A DNA stretch of 12,395 bases from Planctomycetota bacterium (GTDB taxonomy: Bacteria > Planctomycetota > Phycisphaerae > Sedimentisphaerales > Anaerohalosphaeraceae). Position numbers and translations under genes: made by a program. Below the pieces are notes generated by a model. It saw nothing but the letters and a program-made list of their open reading frames with translations, did not search any database and was not told the origin of the DNA. The stretch spans positions 1 through 12,395 of the forward strand of contig JAGHBX010000491.1 of assembly GCA_021160785.1 (NCBI GenBank), given 5' to 3'. Shown piece by piece: positions 1-6,549 of the stretch (position 1 is the first letter of the stretch; each line of letters begins with the position of its first letter).

Positions 1-321
1 CTTGATCGCCTCGCGCACCATCCCGTGAGTCCCGTACGCCTCAGCCGTATCAATATATGTAATCCCCTGATCATAACCGTGGCGTATCAGCTTCGTGAAT
101 CCCTCCTGCCCCAGCGCCCGCTGAATACTGCCGCCGATACTGCCCGTGCCCATACCCAGGCGACTGAGCTTCAGCCCCGTTTTGCCTAATTTCATCTGAT
201 CGATCGCCGTCAGGATCCGTTTTGGCGCCGCCCCGAGCACTGCCGTAGACAGAAGCAGGCTGCCCGCTAACGTTGCACTGCCATGAAGAAACCGACGTCT
301 GGTAATGATTCTTTCGCTCAT
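1..321 (-). CDS. Tat-exported aldo/keto reductase, N-terminal part (cut by window edge)
   Basis: Only the first 107 residues are present; the gene continues beyond base 1. The start is the ATG at 321-319, with the Shine-Dalgarno AAGGAG at 334-329, eight bases upstream. Residues 7-12 read TRRRFL, followed by a hydrophobic stretch to about residue 32: a twin-arginine (Tat) signal, so the enzyme is probably exported folded. From residue 42 the sequence reads MKLGKTGLKLSRLGMGTG, the usual first strand of aldo/keto reductases. GITYIDTAEAYG (residues 86-97) carries the family's catalytic Asp91 and Tyr96. The family reduces or oxidises sugars and carbonyls with NAD(P)H; the substrate cannot be told from this piece. 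Tat-tagged aldo/keto reductases are frequent beside carbohydrate genes in planctomycetes. It is divergent from the GH43-like gene and has its own strong promoter. Confidence 0.9.
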   Translation of the reverse strand, partial: MSERIITRRRFLHGSATLAGSLLLSTAVLGAAPKRILTAIDQMKLGKTGLKLSRLGMGTGSIGGSIQRALGQEGFTKLIRHGYDQGITYIDTAEAYGTHGMVREAIK

Positions 322-344
322 CGCTCAACTCCTTAAATAAGGGC

Positions 345-356
345 ATAACCGGTTAT
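345..356. promoter_or_regulatory. 12-base perfect palindrome, candidate LacI-type operator
   Basis: ATAACCGGTTAT is a perfect palindrome with a central CG. It lies between the minus-strand -10 box (371-376) and the ribosome binding site (329-334) of the aldo/keto reductase, close to the predicted transcription start. LacI/GalR-family operators typically have this AACCGGTT-like core, so repression of the reductase by a sugar-responsive regulator is a reasonable inference. No regulator gene is in the window and no second copy was seen. Confidence 0.45.
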
Positions 357-370
357 TTGTCGATGGCCGC

Positions 371-399
371 ATTATACTCATCCCAAGCCCTCTTTTCAA
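371..399 (-). promoter_or_regulatory. Sigma70-type promoter for the aldo/keto reductase
   Basis: On the minus strand a TTGAAA -35 box (399-394) is followed after exactly 17 bases by a perfect TATAAT -10 box (376-371). Transcription would start near 364, giving a leader of about 40 bases that contains the palindrome at 345-356 and the AAGGAG ribosome site. Confidence 0.75.
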
Positions 400-422
400 C
401 CAAATAATCCCGACAGGTGACC

Positions 423-451
423 TTGAAAAAAGACGCCGGTAAGAGTATAAT
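423..451 (+). promoter_or_regulatory. Sigma70-type promoter for the GH43-like gene
   Basis: TTGAAA (423-428) and TATAAT (446-451) are separated by exactly 17 bases, the optimal spacing. Transcription would start near 458, only a few bases before the GGAGG ribosome site at 462-466, so the leader is very short. Hexamers and spacing are identical to those of the divergent promoter at 371-399. Confidence 0.75.
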
Positions 452-472
452 AATTGCTGTCGGAGGCGCCGA

Positions 473-1510
473 ATGATCAGAAGTCCAAACCAGGAAAGGT
501 CTTTTGTGAGAAAAAAACACAACTTTGCAGGAATGCTCATCGCAGCCGGTATTGCCGTCGTCGTTTTGTCAGCACATACAGTCCCCGCCGCCGAGTGCGA
601 ATACGCCGCCTACCTCTTTGCCCATACGACCAAGAGCGATTACGGCAGGCTCTATTATTCGGTCAGCACCGACGGGCTGCACTGGAAGCTCCTGAATGAT
701 GGCAAACGCGTTCTTGGCGAGGAATATCGCGGCCATCCCGACATCTGCGCCGGTCACGACGGCCGGTATTACCTCGTGGGCAATTACGAGCGAAAGCCGG
801 AGATCGCAATCTGGGTATCGCCCGACCTGGTAAGATGGGTAAAGTTCGGGGGGTTCTCACCGGATATCTACAAAACGCCGGATTTTGAGCCTGCCATCGA
901 TTACAAGGGCGCGCCCAAGATATTCTATGACGACGATTCGGGCCGGTATTTGATAACATGGCACAGCACGATCGAAAAGCCCGTCAAGGAAGCTCCCGAA
1001 AGGTTCTGGTCGGGCATGCGCACGCTGTACGTAATATCAAAAGACCTCAAACATTTCACCGATCCGAAACGGCTTTTTGATTTTGACATGGCGACAATCG
1101 ACGTGATCATTCGCAAGGAGAGCAGGCGTTATTACGCGATCGTCAAGGACGAAAAATACCCCGACTTCCTCTGGCCGACAGGCAAAACGATACGCATCTG
1201 CTCGTCGGACAGTCTTTTAGGCCCATACAGCGAACCGGGCGCGGCCGTAAGCCCCAACTTCCGCGAGGCGCCCACCCTGATCCTGCGACCCGACGGCAAG
1301 GGCTGGTACCTGTATTACGAACAATATCCCGGCGTATCCTACGGCCTGTCGACGGCGCCGAGCCTTGAGGGACCATGGTACGACGTCTACTGTATGAAAT
1401 ACAGCATACCAAAAGACGCCCGCCACGGCTGTATGATCGCCATCACGCAGGAGCAATACGAAGCTATCGCCGCCGCCTGGGACAAAAAGGATAAGCCGGA
1501 AGAAAACTGA
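473..1510 (+). CDS. Secreted GH43-like five-bladed propeller glycosidase
   Basis: The 345-residue protein has a hydrophobic export segment (about residues 18-35, ending HTVPAA) after a long basic start. The propeller follows: YLFAHTTKSDYGRLYYSVS (about 47-65) with STDGLHW, then HPDICAGHDGRYYLVGN, GAPKIFYDDDSGRYLITW, ATIDVIIRKESRRYYAIV, and REAPTLILRPDGKGWYLYY. The pattern resembles GH43 proteins of the BT3655 type, which cut arabinose- or xylose-containing side chains. By position, Asp90, Asp210 and Glu265 are candidate acidic active-site residues, but I could not align them. The ATG at 473 has GGAGG six bases upstream. A GTG at 506 in the same frame, behind AGGAAAGG, would give a more usual signal peptide (RKKHNFAGMLIAAG). 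The promoter at 423-451 drives it. The export prediction is solid, GH43 membership likely, the substrate unknown. Confidence 0.85.
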   Translation: MIRSPNQERSFVRKKHNFAGMLIAAGIAVVVLSAHTVPAAECEYAAYLFAHTTKSDYGRLYYSVSTDGLHWKLLNDGKRVLGEEYRGHPDICAGHDGRYYLVGNYERKPEIAIWVSPDLVRWVKFGGFSPDIYKTPDFEPAIDYKGAPKIFYDDDSGRYLITWHSTIEKPVKEAPERFWSGMRTLYVISKDLKHFTDPKRLFDFDMATIDVIIRKESRRYYAIVKDEKYPDFLWPTGKTIRICSSDSLLGPYSEPGAAVSPNFREAPTLILRPDGKGWYLYYEQYPGVSYGLSTAPSLEGPWYDVYCMKYSIPKDARHGCMIAITQEQYEAIAAAWDKKDKPEEN

Positions 1511-1522
1511 GATTGCTGACAT

Positions 1523-1828
1523 TTGGTTGGCTTCGGCTCGTTTTTCGACGATAAGACAAGGATCCTCTGGGCGAGAGTCTACCAGGACGGAGACGATACC
1601 CTGATAAAGGTGGCGCTGAGGCGGCGTCTGCCCACTGCATATCCGCTCAAGACCCATGTCGATATAGTCGTCATTGCCCCTAACGGCGAAAAGTCCCTGG
1701 AAACGCGAACCGAGAACATCTACGTCGCTCGAAATATCCCGGGCGAGGGGCCCACCGTCAAATTCTTTCGAAAACACATCCCGGGGACACTCCCGGAGAA
1801 TTCAACCGTCAAAATCGAATGCAGATGA
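1523..1828 (+). CDS. Small hypothetical beta-rich protein, probably truncated at the N-terminus
   Basis: This open frame of 101 residues begins at a TTG, the only start-like codon after the in-frame stop at 1517-1519, and has no clear ribosome site. The sequence has a real-protein pattern: LIKVALRRRLPTAYPLKTHV, then VVIAPNGEKSLETRTENIYV, then GEGPTVKFFRKHIPGTLP. From memory it resembles a family of small secreted proteins that share a HVDxxVxxPxG core and a PxxPPxGSxV ending; I cannot name a domain. Members I recall begin with a signal peptide, and none is present here. It is in the same frame as the upstream glycosidase, separated only by stops at 1508-1510 and 1517-1519. It may be a decaying gene; expression is doubtful. 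Confidence 0.45.
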   Translation: MVGFGSFFDDKTRILWARVYQDGDDTLIKVALRRRLPTAYPLKTHVDIVVIAPNGEKSLETRTENIYVARNIPGEGPTVKFFRKHIPGTLPENSTVKIECR

Positions 1829-1874
1829 CCTGCCCGGCATGTCCGGGCCAACCGACCACGAACCCCGTAATCTC

Positions 1875-2084
1875 ATGAAAGGCTGTCTCCCGTCGTTTGA
1901 CCCTGATATTGTGACACTCTTCAAACCGACAGGGAAGAAGTATCTCCATACCCCCCACATGGATTCGCTGGCGGACAATCCCAGGTTCAAGGATGTCCTG
2001 AATCAGCACCGCGCTTTTCTCAAAGAACATGCGAAGCGTCACAACGACAGGGTAGCGACTGAAATGCTTCGAAATGCCAGGTAA
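1875..2084 (+). pseudogene. Short remnant resembling sulfatase sequence
   Basis: An open frame (ATG at 1875, stop TAA at 2082-2084) encodes 69 residues with coherent composition. The part HTPHMDSLADNPRFKDVL followed by NQHRAFLKEHAKRHND resembles the end of type I sulfatases, where a LADxPxFxxVLxxHRxxLxxW-like helix closes the protein. TPHMDSLA also resembles the early TPNIDxLA motif, so the piece may be a collapsed copy. No catalytic CxPxR or metal-binding motif is present, and there is no ribosome site. It lies among other fragments between two intact genes. I infer a sulfatase relic; chance resemblance cannot be excluded. Confidence 0.35.
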
Positions 2085-2142
2085 CACATCACAATCCGTA
2101 TGATTGGGTGAACGTGGTCCGCTCCGGGAGGCACATCCGGTA

Positions 2143-2724
2143 TCAGGCTGTCGGTACAGGGGGGCAGGCATGTTGAGCGATGATTTTGACGAAGATGTCA
2201 TGATCGATCGGCTTGGCGATGTAATCGTCACAGCCGGCTTCGAGGCATCGTGTCCTGTCCTGCTCGAAAGCGTGGGCGGTCAGGGCGATAACAGGTGTGG
2301 CTATTTCCTTTTGCCGCAGAAGTCTCGTGGCCCTGAAACCGTCCATGACGGGCATTTGAACATCCATGAAAATCATATCAAACTCGCAGTTTTCGGCCTT
2401 TTCCACCGCCTCGGCGCCGTCGTCGGCTGTTGCCACATCGAAACCTAATCGTTCCAGAATGCGTTTTGCAAGTCTCTGGTTGCCCGGATCGTCGTCGGCG
2501 ACGAGCACATGGCCGCTGAAGGCGATCATCTCGGATTGTCCGCACCGGTCGTTATCGGTTGCTGGGGCTTTTGGCCTCATTAAGGCGGCCACGTCGTCCA
2601 GTAGATCGTTTGAAAGCTGCATCAGATTCCTCTCGGATTCTCGAATGTAATTCAGATGCTCCTGCTGCTCTTCGGTCAGGGCGGCGGCGGCGAGCAAATC
2701 GCTGAAATCGATGATGCCGTTCAA
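2143..2724 (-). CDS. Receiver-domain protein derived from a truncated hybrid histidine kinase
   Basis: The 193-residue protein starts at a TTG (2724-2722); there is no ATG and no clear ribosome site. Residues 1-48 (NGIIDFSDLL ... EEQQEHLNYIRESERNLMQL) match the helix pair after the phospho-histidine of a HisKA domain, whose usual lead-in SHEIRTPMNG is missing. DDVAALMRPKA is typical of the region after that domain, but the whole ATPase domain that should follow is absent. From about residue 70 the receiver domain is complete: GHVLVADDDPGNQRL, the phospho-acceptor Asp in FMDVQMPVMDG, ALTAH, and the Lys in IAKPID. The protein could still be phosphorylated by another kinase but cannot be a kinase itself. 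I infer an internally deleted hybrid kinase, so possibly a pseudogene. Confidence 0.7.
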   Translation of the reverse strand: MNGIIDFSDLLAAAALTEEQQEHLNYIRESERNLMQLSNDLLDDVAALMRPKAPATDNDRCGQSEMIAFSGHVLVADDDPGNQRLAKRILERLGFDVATADDGAEAVEKAENCEFDMIFMDVQMPVMDGFRATRLLRQKEIATPVIALTAHAFEQDRTRCLEAGCDDYIAKPIDHDIFVKIIAQHACPPVPTA

Positions 2725-3004
2725 TATCCCGAGCCTGATCGTGTTGTCGTCCGGTATCTGGCTTGTCTTTACGAGAAACTCTGGTTCATCCGCTTAATGG
2801 GTAGGTACCCAGTGCCCTGGGAGATGGTTGAGAGAAAAATCGTTTGGGCAGATGCTCAAATTTAGGGCATGCGGGGGGAAATTTGTGCATCTGGGGCCCC
2901 GGGCGATTTTTCTCGGTCGTTCGATATGGCAACTCACCTGATTGCATAAAATCCTCGGCCTGGTCCGAGAATAAATGGTCGTGAGCAAACGGCGGCGGCG
3001 GTGC
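2725..3004. other. Intergenic region with small inverted repeats, no gene
   Basis: No convincing gene is seen on either strand. The stretch contains TGGGTAGGTACCCA (2798-2811), an overlapping CCCAG-TGCC-CTGGG hairpin (2808-2821), GGGGCCCC near 2893, and the possible terminator of the minus-strand operon at 2946-2969. Upstream of 2722 the frame of the receiver protein stays open for about 80 bases without a start codon, down to a stop just inside the repeat region. Confidence 0.4.
2946..2969 (-). terminator. Weak intrinsic terminator candidate for the queF-metallophosphoesterase operon
   Basis: On the minus strand CTCGG and CCGAG pair around a six-base ACCAGG loop (2969-2954), followed by GATTTTATG. 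It lies about 35 bases past the metallophosphoesterase stop. The stem is only five pairs and the T run is short, so termination is plausible but not strong. Confidence 0.35.
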
Positions 3005-3928
3005 TTATTGCGGGAGATTTGCCGGGTGGGGGATGGTCATGTCTACATTGGCGGGCATGTTCTCGTAGCTGTAGTATGTGTGGTCTATTCGGTTGGGCTG
3101 GACTTTGACTATGCGGAAACCTACGGGGTCTTTGCCAAGTGGTTTGCCGGTTGAGCTTGTTGTAACCAGTTCGAGGACGCCGTCTTTGACGTATGCGTTG
3201 CGGTGGTAATGCCCGGAAAAAACGGCGGCGATCTTATGTGCGTGGAAAAGCTCCAGGAGTTCGGCTCGCCTTTGGCGCGGCATTGTAAAATACTGATCGT
3301 CTTCGTCAATGCTCTCCAGGCACATGGGGTGATGCATGAAGACTATCCTGTGATTGAAAGGCTGAGAATCGGCCTGGCTCAATGTTCTTGTCAGCCATGC
3401 CATTTGTTCTTCGGCGGACTGAGGTGAGCCAGCAGAATCCCTCAGTATGTTGGACTCGAGAACGATGAACAGGCACTTTTTGTAGTTGAACGAATACCAC
3501 AGTTTGCCGAAGCGTTCCCTGTACCAGAGGTAAGTGGCGAGCGTTGGTTTGTTGCCGACGTCGTGGTTGCCCGCCACGTTGTAGAGAGGGATTTTTCTGT
3601 CGAGTCCGGCTGCGATCTTCAGATAGGCGACGTCTTCGGCGGGTTCGGTTTTTTCCTGCCCGCCGGCATGTTGTACAAGGTCGCCGCAGACGACTACGAA
3701 AGCTGGTTTGAGTCGGTTGGCATGATCGATTGCCGTTTGCCAGAGGTCGGCGGGTCCCCAGAAGAGTTGCGGATCGGCCATCTGGATGAAGAAGAAACTG
3801 TCGTCCTGTCCAGCGCCGCCATAGAGTCGGGGAATGAGGCTGCACCCCGGCAAAGTCAGCGATGCCGTGGTAAGGCCGGCGGCATTTAGAAAGCTGCGGC
3901 GTGTAAAAGTCTGGGTAGTCATGGGCAT
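3005..3928 (-). CDS. Tat-exported calcineurin-like metallophosphoesterase
   Basis: This 307-residue protein has FTRRSFLNAAG (residues 8-18), a twin-arginine signal, followed by a short hydrophobic segment ending LPGC at 26-29. Cys29 could be a lipid anchor, although Pro at that position of a lipobox is unusual. All calcineurin-like metal motifs are present in order: ADPQ (Asp52), CGDLVQ (Asp83), GNHD (121-123), MHHP (His199, His200) and SGHYH (His240, His242). The DPQ variant and overall layout resemble the CPPED1-type branch of this superfamily, which hydrolyses phosphate esters with two metal ions. The site of action should be periplasm or outer surface; the substrate is unknown. The start ATG at 3928 lies six bases after the permease stop, with AAGG overlapping that stop, so translation is probably coupled. 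It is the last gene of the operon. Confidence 0.9.
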   Translation of the reverse strand: MPMTTQTFTRRSFLNAAGLTTASLTLPGCSLIPRLYGGAGQDDSFFFIQMADPQLFWGPADLWQTAIDHANRLKPAFVVVCGDLVQHAGGQEKTEPAEDVAYLKIAAGLDRKIPLYNVAGNHDVGNKPTLATYLWYRERFGKLWYSFNYKKCLFIVLESNILRDSAGSPQSAEEQMAWLTRTLSQADSQPFNHRIVFMHHPMCLESIDEDDQYFTMPRQRRAELLELFHAHKIAAVFSGHYHRNAYVKDGVLELVTTSSTGKPLGKDPVGFRIVKVQPNRIDHTYYSYENMPANVDMTIPHPANLPQ

Positions 3929-3934
3929 TAAACC

Positions 3935-4723
3935 TTAATATATGAGTCTTTTTTTCAGTCTCTTTACCGCGAAGCAACCCACAACGAGAATGAAGACGGC
4001 GATATAGAGCATATCGAGCAGGAGGCCGGCGTGGTAATTGCTGTTGCAGACGGCTCTTACGAGTCTTACCGAGTGGGTCAGCGGGAGCGCCTCGGCGATG
4101 GGCCGGGCGAAGGGCGGCAGTTTGCTTGTTGGAAATACGACGCCCGAGAAGAAGAACATCGGCGAGATCAGTCCGGTCATGTAAAAGTTGAAGTGGTTAA
4201 TTGTCTTTACGAACGAGGTGACAAGCAGCGACAGCGCAGCGAACATGACGCCCGTGAAGAAGCCGACCAGCGGTGCTATGAGACTGTTGGGTAGCTGCAC
4301 GATATTGAATACGGTCAGGATGCAGAGCACGGCGAAGGAAAAGAACAGGCCCTTTGTGCCCGCCCAGATGATCTCGCCTACGATCAGATTCTCGGCTGTC
4401 AGCGGCGCAGCCAACATTCCGTCGTAGACCTTTTCAAATTCCAGCCGAATGAACGTGCCGTATGAGCACTCAAAAGCCGCCGTCCACATGGCGGCGGTAA
4501 CGAGCAGGCCGGCGCCCAGGTATTCGATGTAGGGCACGCCGTCCATTTTGTCGATATACGTGCCGAGCCCCAGGCCGATGCCGGCTAAGAAAATGAGCGG
4601 CTCGAGAAACGGCGGGAAACCATTGCTCAAGAGATGTCGCGTGTATACGCGCATGTGCCGAAACCACACGCTGTAGAGTCTCTTATAAAGCGGAGGGTAG
4701 GCTGGTGTCTTACTGTTCGACAT
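3935..4723 (-). CDS. ABC-2 type transporter permease
   Basis: The 262-residue protein has about six hydrophobic segments (for example FLEPLIFLAGIGLGLG, LLVTAAMWTAAF, FFSFAVLCILTVF, LVGFFTGVMFAALSLLV, MFFFSGVVFP and MLYIAVFILVVGCF) and ends with a basic tail. The segment ISPMFFFSGVVFP followed by LPPFARPIAEALPLTHSVRL is the hallmark of ABC-2 permeases of the NodJ/DrrB kind, which pair with a cytoplasmic ATPase to export polysaccharides, lipids or drugs. Its start overlaps the end of the ATPase gene by 14 bases, so the two are co-translated and surely form one exporter in the inner membrane. The substrate cannot be deduced; the metallophosphoesterase directly downstream may act on the same material. 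Confidence 0.93.
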   Translation of the reverse strand: MSNSKTPAYPPLYKRLYSVWFRHMRVYTRHLLSNGFPPFLEPLIFLAGIGLGLGTYIDKMDGVPYIEYLGAGLLVTAAMWTAAFECSYGTFIRLEFEKVYDGMLAAPLTAENLIVGEIIWAGTKGLFFSFAVLCILTVFNIVQLPNSLIAPLVGFFTGVMFAALSLLVTSFVKTINHFNFYMTGLISPMFFFSGVVFPTSKLPPFARPIAEALPLTHSVRLVRAVCNSNYHAGLLLDMLYIAVFILVVGCFAVKRLKKRLIY

Positions 4724-5642
4724 TGAGCGACCTCCCCGTTGTCTTTAGAAACACATCCTCGAGATTCGCCTGCCGCAGGAGATATTGACCAGCCTGGAGT
4801 GAGTCGGCAATCGCCTTGAGGTCTTCTATATCGCGCGCGAAAAGGCGCGTGGTCTCGTGTGAACTGTCGATCCTTACCTTGCCGATCATTGATTGGTCCA
4901 CTACCTCTTCGACGGATTCGGTTCTGTCGAGTTCGAGGACAAACTCTTCGATGTTTTCTCTCAGGAGTTGGGCGGGATTGCCCTGCATAATCTCTGCGCC
5001 CTTGTCCATGATGATGATCCTGTCGCAGATTTGAAAGGCCTCTTCCATGTAATGCGTCGTGATCAGAATGGTCGTTCCCTGTCTTTGAAGATTTCGAAGT
5101 TTGTCCCAGATCAGGTGTCTCACCTGCGGGTCAAGGCCGGTGGTTGGTTCGTCGAGGATCAGCAACTTTGGATTATTGAGAAGCGCCCGGGCGATGACGA
5201 GCCTTCTTTTCATGCCGCCGGACAGCTCCCTGATTTTGGAATTTTTCTTCTCGGACAGCTCAAGAAAATCGAGCAGTTCGGCGATTCGCCTTGCGGCGTC
5301 TACCGAAACGATATCATAAAACCTGGCGTATATCATCAGGTTCTGGATGACGTTTAGTTCCTCGTCGAGGCAGTTTTCCTGCGGGACGACGCCGGCGAGA
5401 TACTTTATCTCAAGCTCCTGCGTTCGCGGGTCGCAGCCGAAGATGTCCATCACTCCGCCGCAATCGGCGTCCCGGGGACTGCGGGCGTAAACCATCTTCA
5501 TCATGGTCGTCTTGCCCGCCCCGTTTGGCCCGAGCAGTCCGAAGCACGTCCCCTCTTCGACATGGAAACTGAGATTGGCAACCGCTTTGACAGGTCCGAA
5601 GCTCTTGCTGATATTCTTAACATTTATGACGGTATTGGCCAT
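4710..5642 (-). CDS. ABC transporter ATP-binding protein (NodI/DrrA-like)
   Basis: The 310-residue protein carries every motif of an active ABC ATPase: Walker A GPNGAGKTT (38-46), Q-loop Gln88 in VVPQEN, signature LSGGMKRR (140-147), Walker B LLILDEP with catalytic Glu165, and the switch His197 in TTHYMEE. After about residue 225 comes the C-terminal extension common in the ATPases that drive ABC-2 exporters (NodI/DrrA/CcmA-like), ending LEDVFLKTTGRSL. It powers the permease encoded next to it, with a 14-base overlap. The ATG at 5642 follows the zinc-ribbon stop codon after a single base and has no separate ribosome site, so translation is likely coupled to that gene. Confidence 0.95.
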   Translation of the reverse strand: MANTVINVKNISKSFGPVKAVANLSFHVEEGTCFGLLGPNGAGKTTMMKMVYARSPRDADCGGVMDIFGCDPRTQELEIKYLAGVVPQENCLDEELNVIQNLMIYARFYDIVSVDAARRIAELLDFLELSEKKNSKIRELSGGMKRRLVIARALLNNPKLLILDEPTTGLDPQVRHLIWDKLRNLQRQGTTILITTHYMEEAFQICDRIIIMDKGAEIMQGNPAQLLRENIEEFVLELDRTESVEEVVDQSMIGKVRIDSSHETTRLFARDIEDLKAIADSLQAGQYLLRQANLEDVFLKTTGRSLNVEQ

Positions 5643-5643
5643 A

Positions 5644-6141
5644 TTATAAGGTGTCGTTGAGATTTTTTATCAGCCCCATGAGAAGTTTCGGCGGGATATC
5701 GGCTAATTCCGGCTCGGGCCGCTCCGTGCGCGCTATCTTCTTCAGTATCTGTTTGGCGGCCGGGGCGTAAGGTTTGATCTTTGCAGCCATTTGCTCGGCC
5801 TGATCGAGCCGACCGTCGGCCACCATTCGCAGATATATTATGATACTCTTTATCAGTTCCTTCTCATTCATCGCACGCTGCGGCGCATCGTCGGGCTCAG
5901 CGCCCGCTCTTTCGTGAAGAATGTTCTGGGTCAGGTCATAGGTCTTGCGCATCATCTCGCCGTACTGATTCTCTTCCTCTTCATCGATGGGTGCAAGCTT
6001 CAGTTCCGGTTCGTTCTCGTCGGGAGGCGCCGGAATATAACAGCGATAATTGCAGTGCGGGCACTGGCCGTACTTGCCCCCGGCTTTATCCGGCGCCTTG
6101 ATCTTCTTTTTGCAACGCTGACACTTAAAACTGATACTCAT
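5644..6141 (-). CDS. Zinc-ribbon hypothetical protein
   Basis: The 165-residue protein opens with a zinc-ribbon: FKCQRCKKKIKAPDKAGG followed by GQCPHC, two CxxC pairs (Cys8/Cys11 and Cys27/Cys30) about 15 residues apart. This N-terminal layout (ISFKCxxCxxxIxxPxxxxG) is very common on planctomycete proteins of unknown function. An acidic linker follows (DENEPELKLAPIDEEEENQ), then a mostly helical part rich in charged residues (RAMNEKELIKSIIIYLRMV, then AEQMAAKIKPYAPAAKQILK). No enzyme motif is seen. The start ATG at 6141 has GAGGG eight bases upstream. It sits between queF (27 bases before) and the ABC ATPase (one base after), so it is co-transcribed with both. Its role is unknown; a cytoplasmic adaptor or metal-binding regulator is only a guess. 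Confidence 0.85.
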   Translation of the reverse strand: MSISFKCQRCKKKIKAPDKAGGKYGQCPHCNYRCYIPAPPDENEPELKLAPIDEEEENQYGEMMRKTYDLTQNILHERAGAEPDDAPQRAMNEKELIKSIIIYLRMVADGRLDQAEQMAAKIKPYAPAAKQILKKIARTERPEPELADIPPKLLMGLIKNLNDTL

Positions 6142-6168
6142 GCCTGGGCCCTCGCAAATAGTTGGCTC

Positions 6169-6546
6169 TTACGATTGTTCCGCACCCGCATCCGTTTGTG
6201 CCTGACCGGTTTCGGCGACGACCTCGGTGGTGATGCCGCCTCTCGGCGTGAAGCAGGACGTTATTTTCATCCACCTGGGTTTGCACGCGGCGCTGAGGTC
6301 GTCTAATATATCGTTGGTCAGCTTTTCGTAGAAGATGCCCTGGTTCCGGTAGCTTTGCATATAAAATTTCAGGCTCTTGAGTTCAAGACAGAGCTTGTCG
6401 GGGCAGTATTGGATCGTTATCTCGCCGAAGTCGGGCTGGCCCGTTTTCGGACAGACGCTGGTGAATTCCGGACATCGTATAGTGATCGTGTAATCCCGCC
6501 CGGGGCTGGGATTATCAAAAAGCTCGAATTCGTATTTGTCCGACAT
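6169..6546 (-). CDS. queF: NADPH-dependent 7-cyano-7-deazaguanine reductase
   Basis: QueF reduces the nitrile preQ0 to the amine preQ1 in the pathway to queuosine, the modified wobble base of several tRNAs. The 125-residue size fits the short, unimodular form. FTSVCPKTGQPDFGEITIQY (residues 28-47) contains the catalytic Cys32, which forms the thioimide with preQ0, and Asp39. LELKSLKFYMQSYRNQGIF (54-72) is the NADPH-binding QueF motif. The residue before Glu74 is Tyr (FYE), where I recall His in the Bacillus subtilis enzyme; this may be a normal variant. The start ATG at 6546 has GAGG about eight bases upstream. The C-terminal tail after FTPRGG is Ala/Glu-rich and non-catalytic. It is first in a five-gene minus-strand operon and divergent from queC. 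Confidence 0.96.
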   Translation of the reverse strand: MSDKYEFELFDNPSPGRDYTITIRCPEFTSVCPKTGQPDFGEITIQYCPDKLCLELKSLKFYMQSYRNQGIFYEKLTNDILDDLSAACKPRWMKITSCFTPRGGITTEVVAETGQAQTDAGAEQS

Positions 6547-6549
6547 CTG

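Noticed and set aside
1217..1777. Minus-strand open frame (186 codons)
   Set aside because: It is antisense to the glycosidase and the small protein after it, has no domain pattern, and is out of step with both gene boundaries.
2104..2448. Plus-strand open frame (114 codons)
   Set aside because: It is the antisense of the receiver domain, whose conserved Asp, Thr and Lys residues prove the minus-strand reading.
3306..3977. Long minus-strand open frame (223 codons)
   Set aside because: It lies across the metallophosphoesterase in another frame, is Arg-rich and low in hydrophobic pattern, and the phosphoesterase frame has all its catalytic motifs.
5791..6306. Plus-strand open frame (171 codons) with hydrophobic stretches
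   Set aside because: It is antisense to the zinc-ribbon gene and the end of queF; the CxxC pairs and the QueF motifs are on the minus strand.
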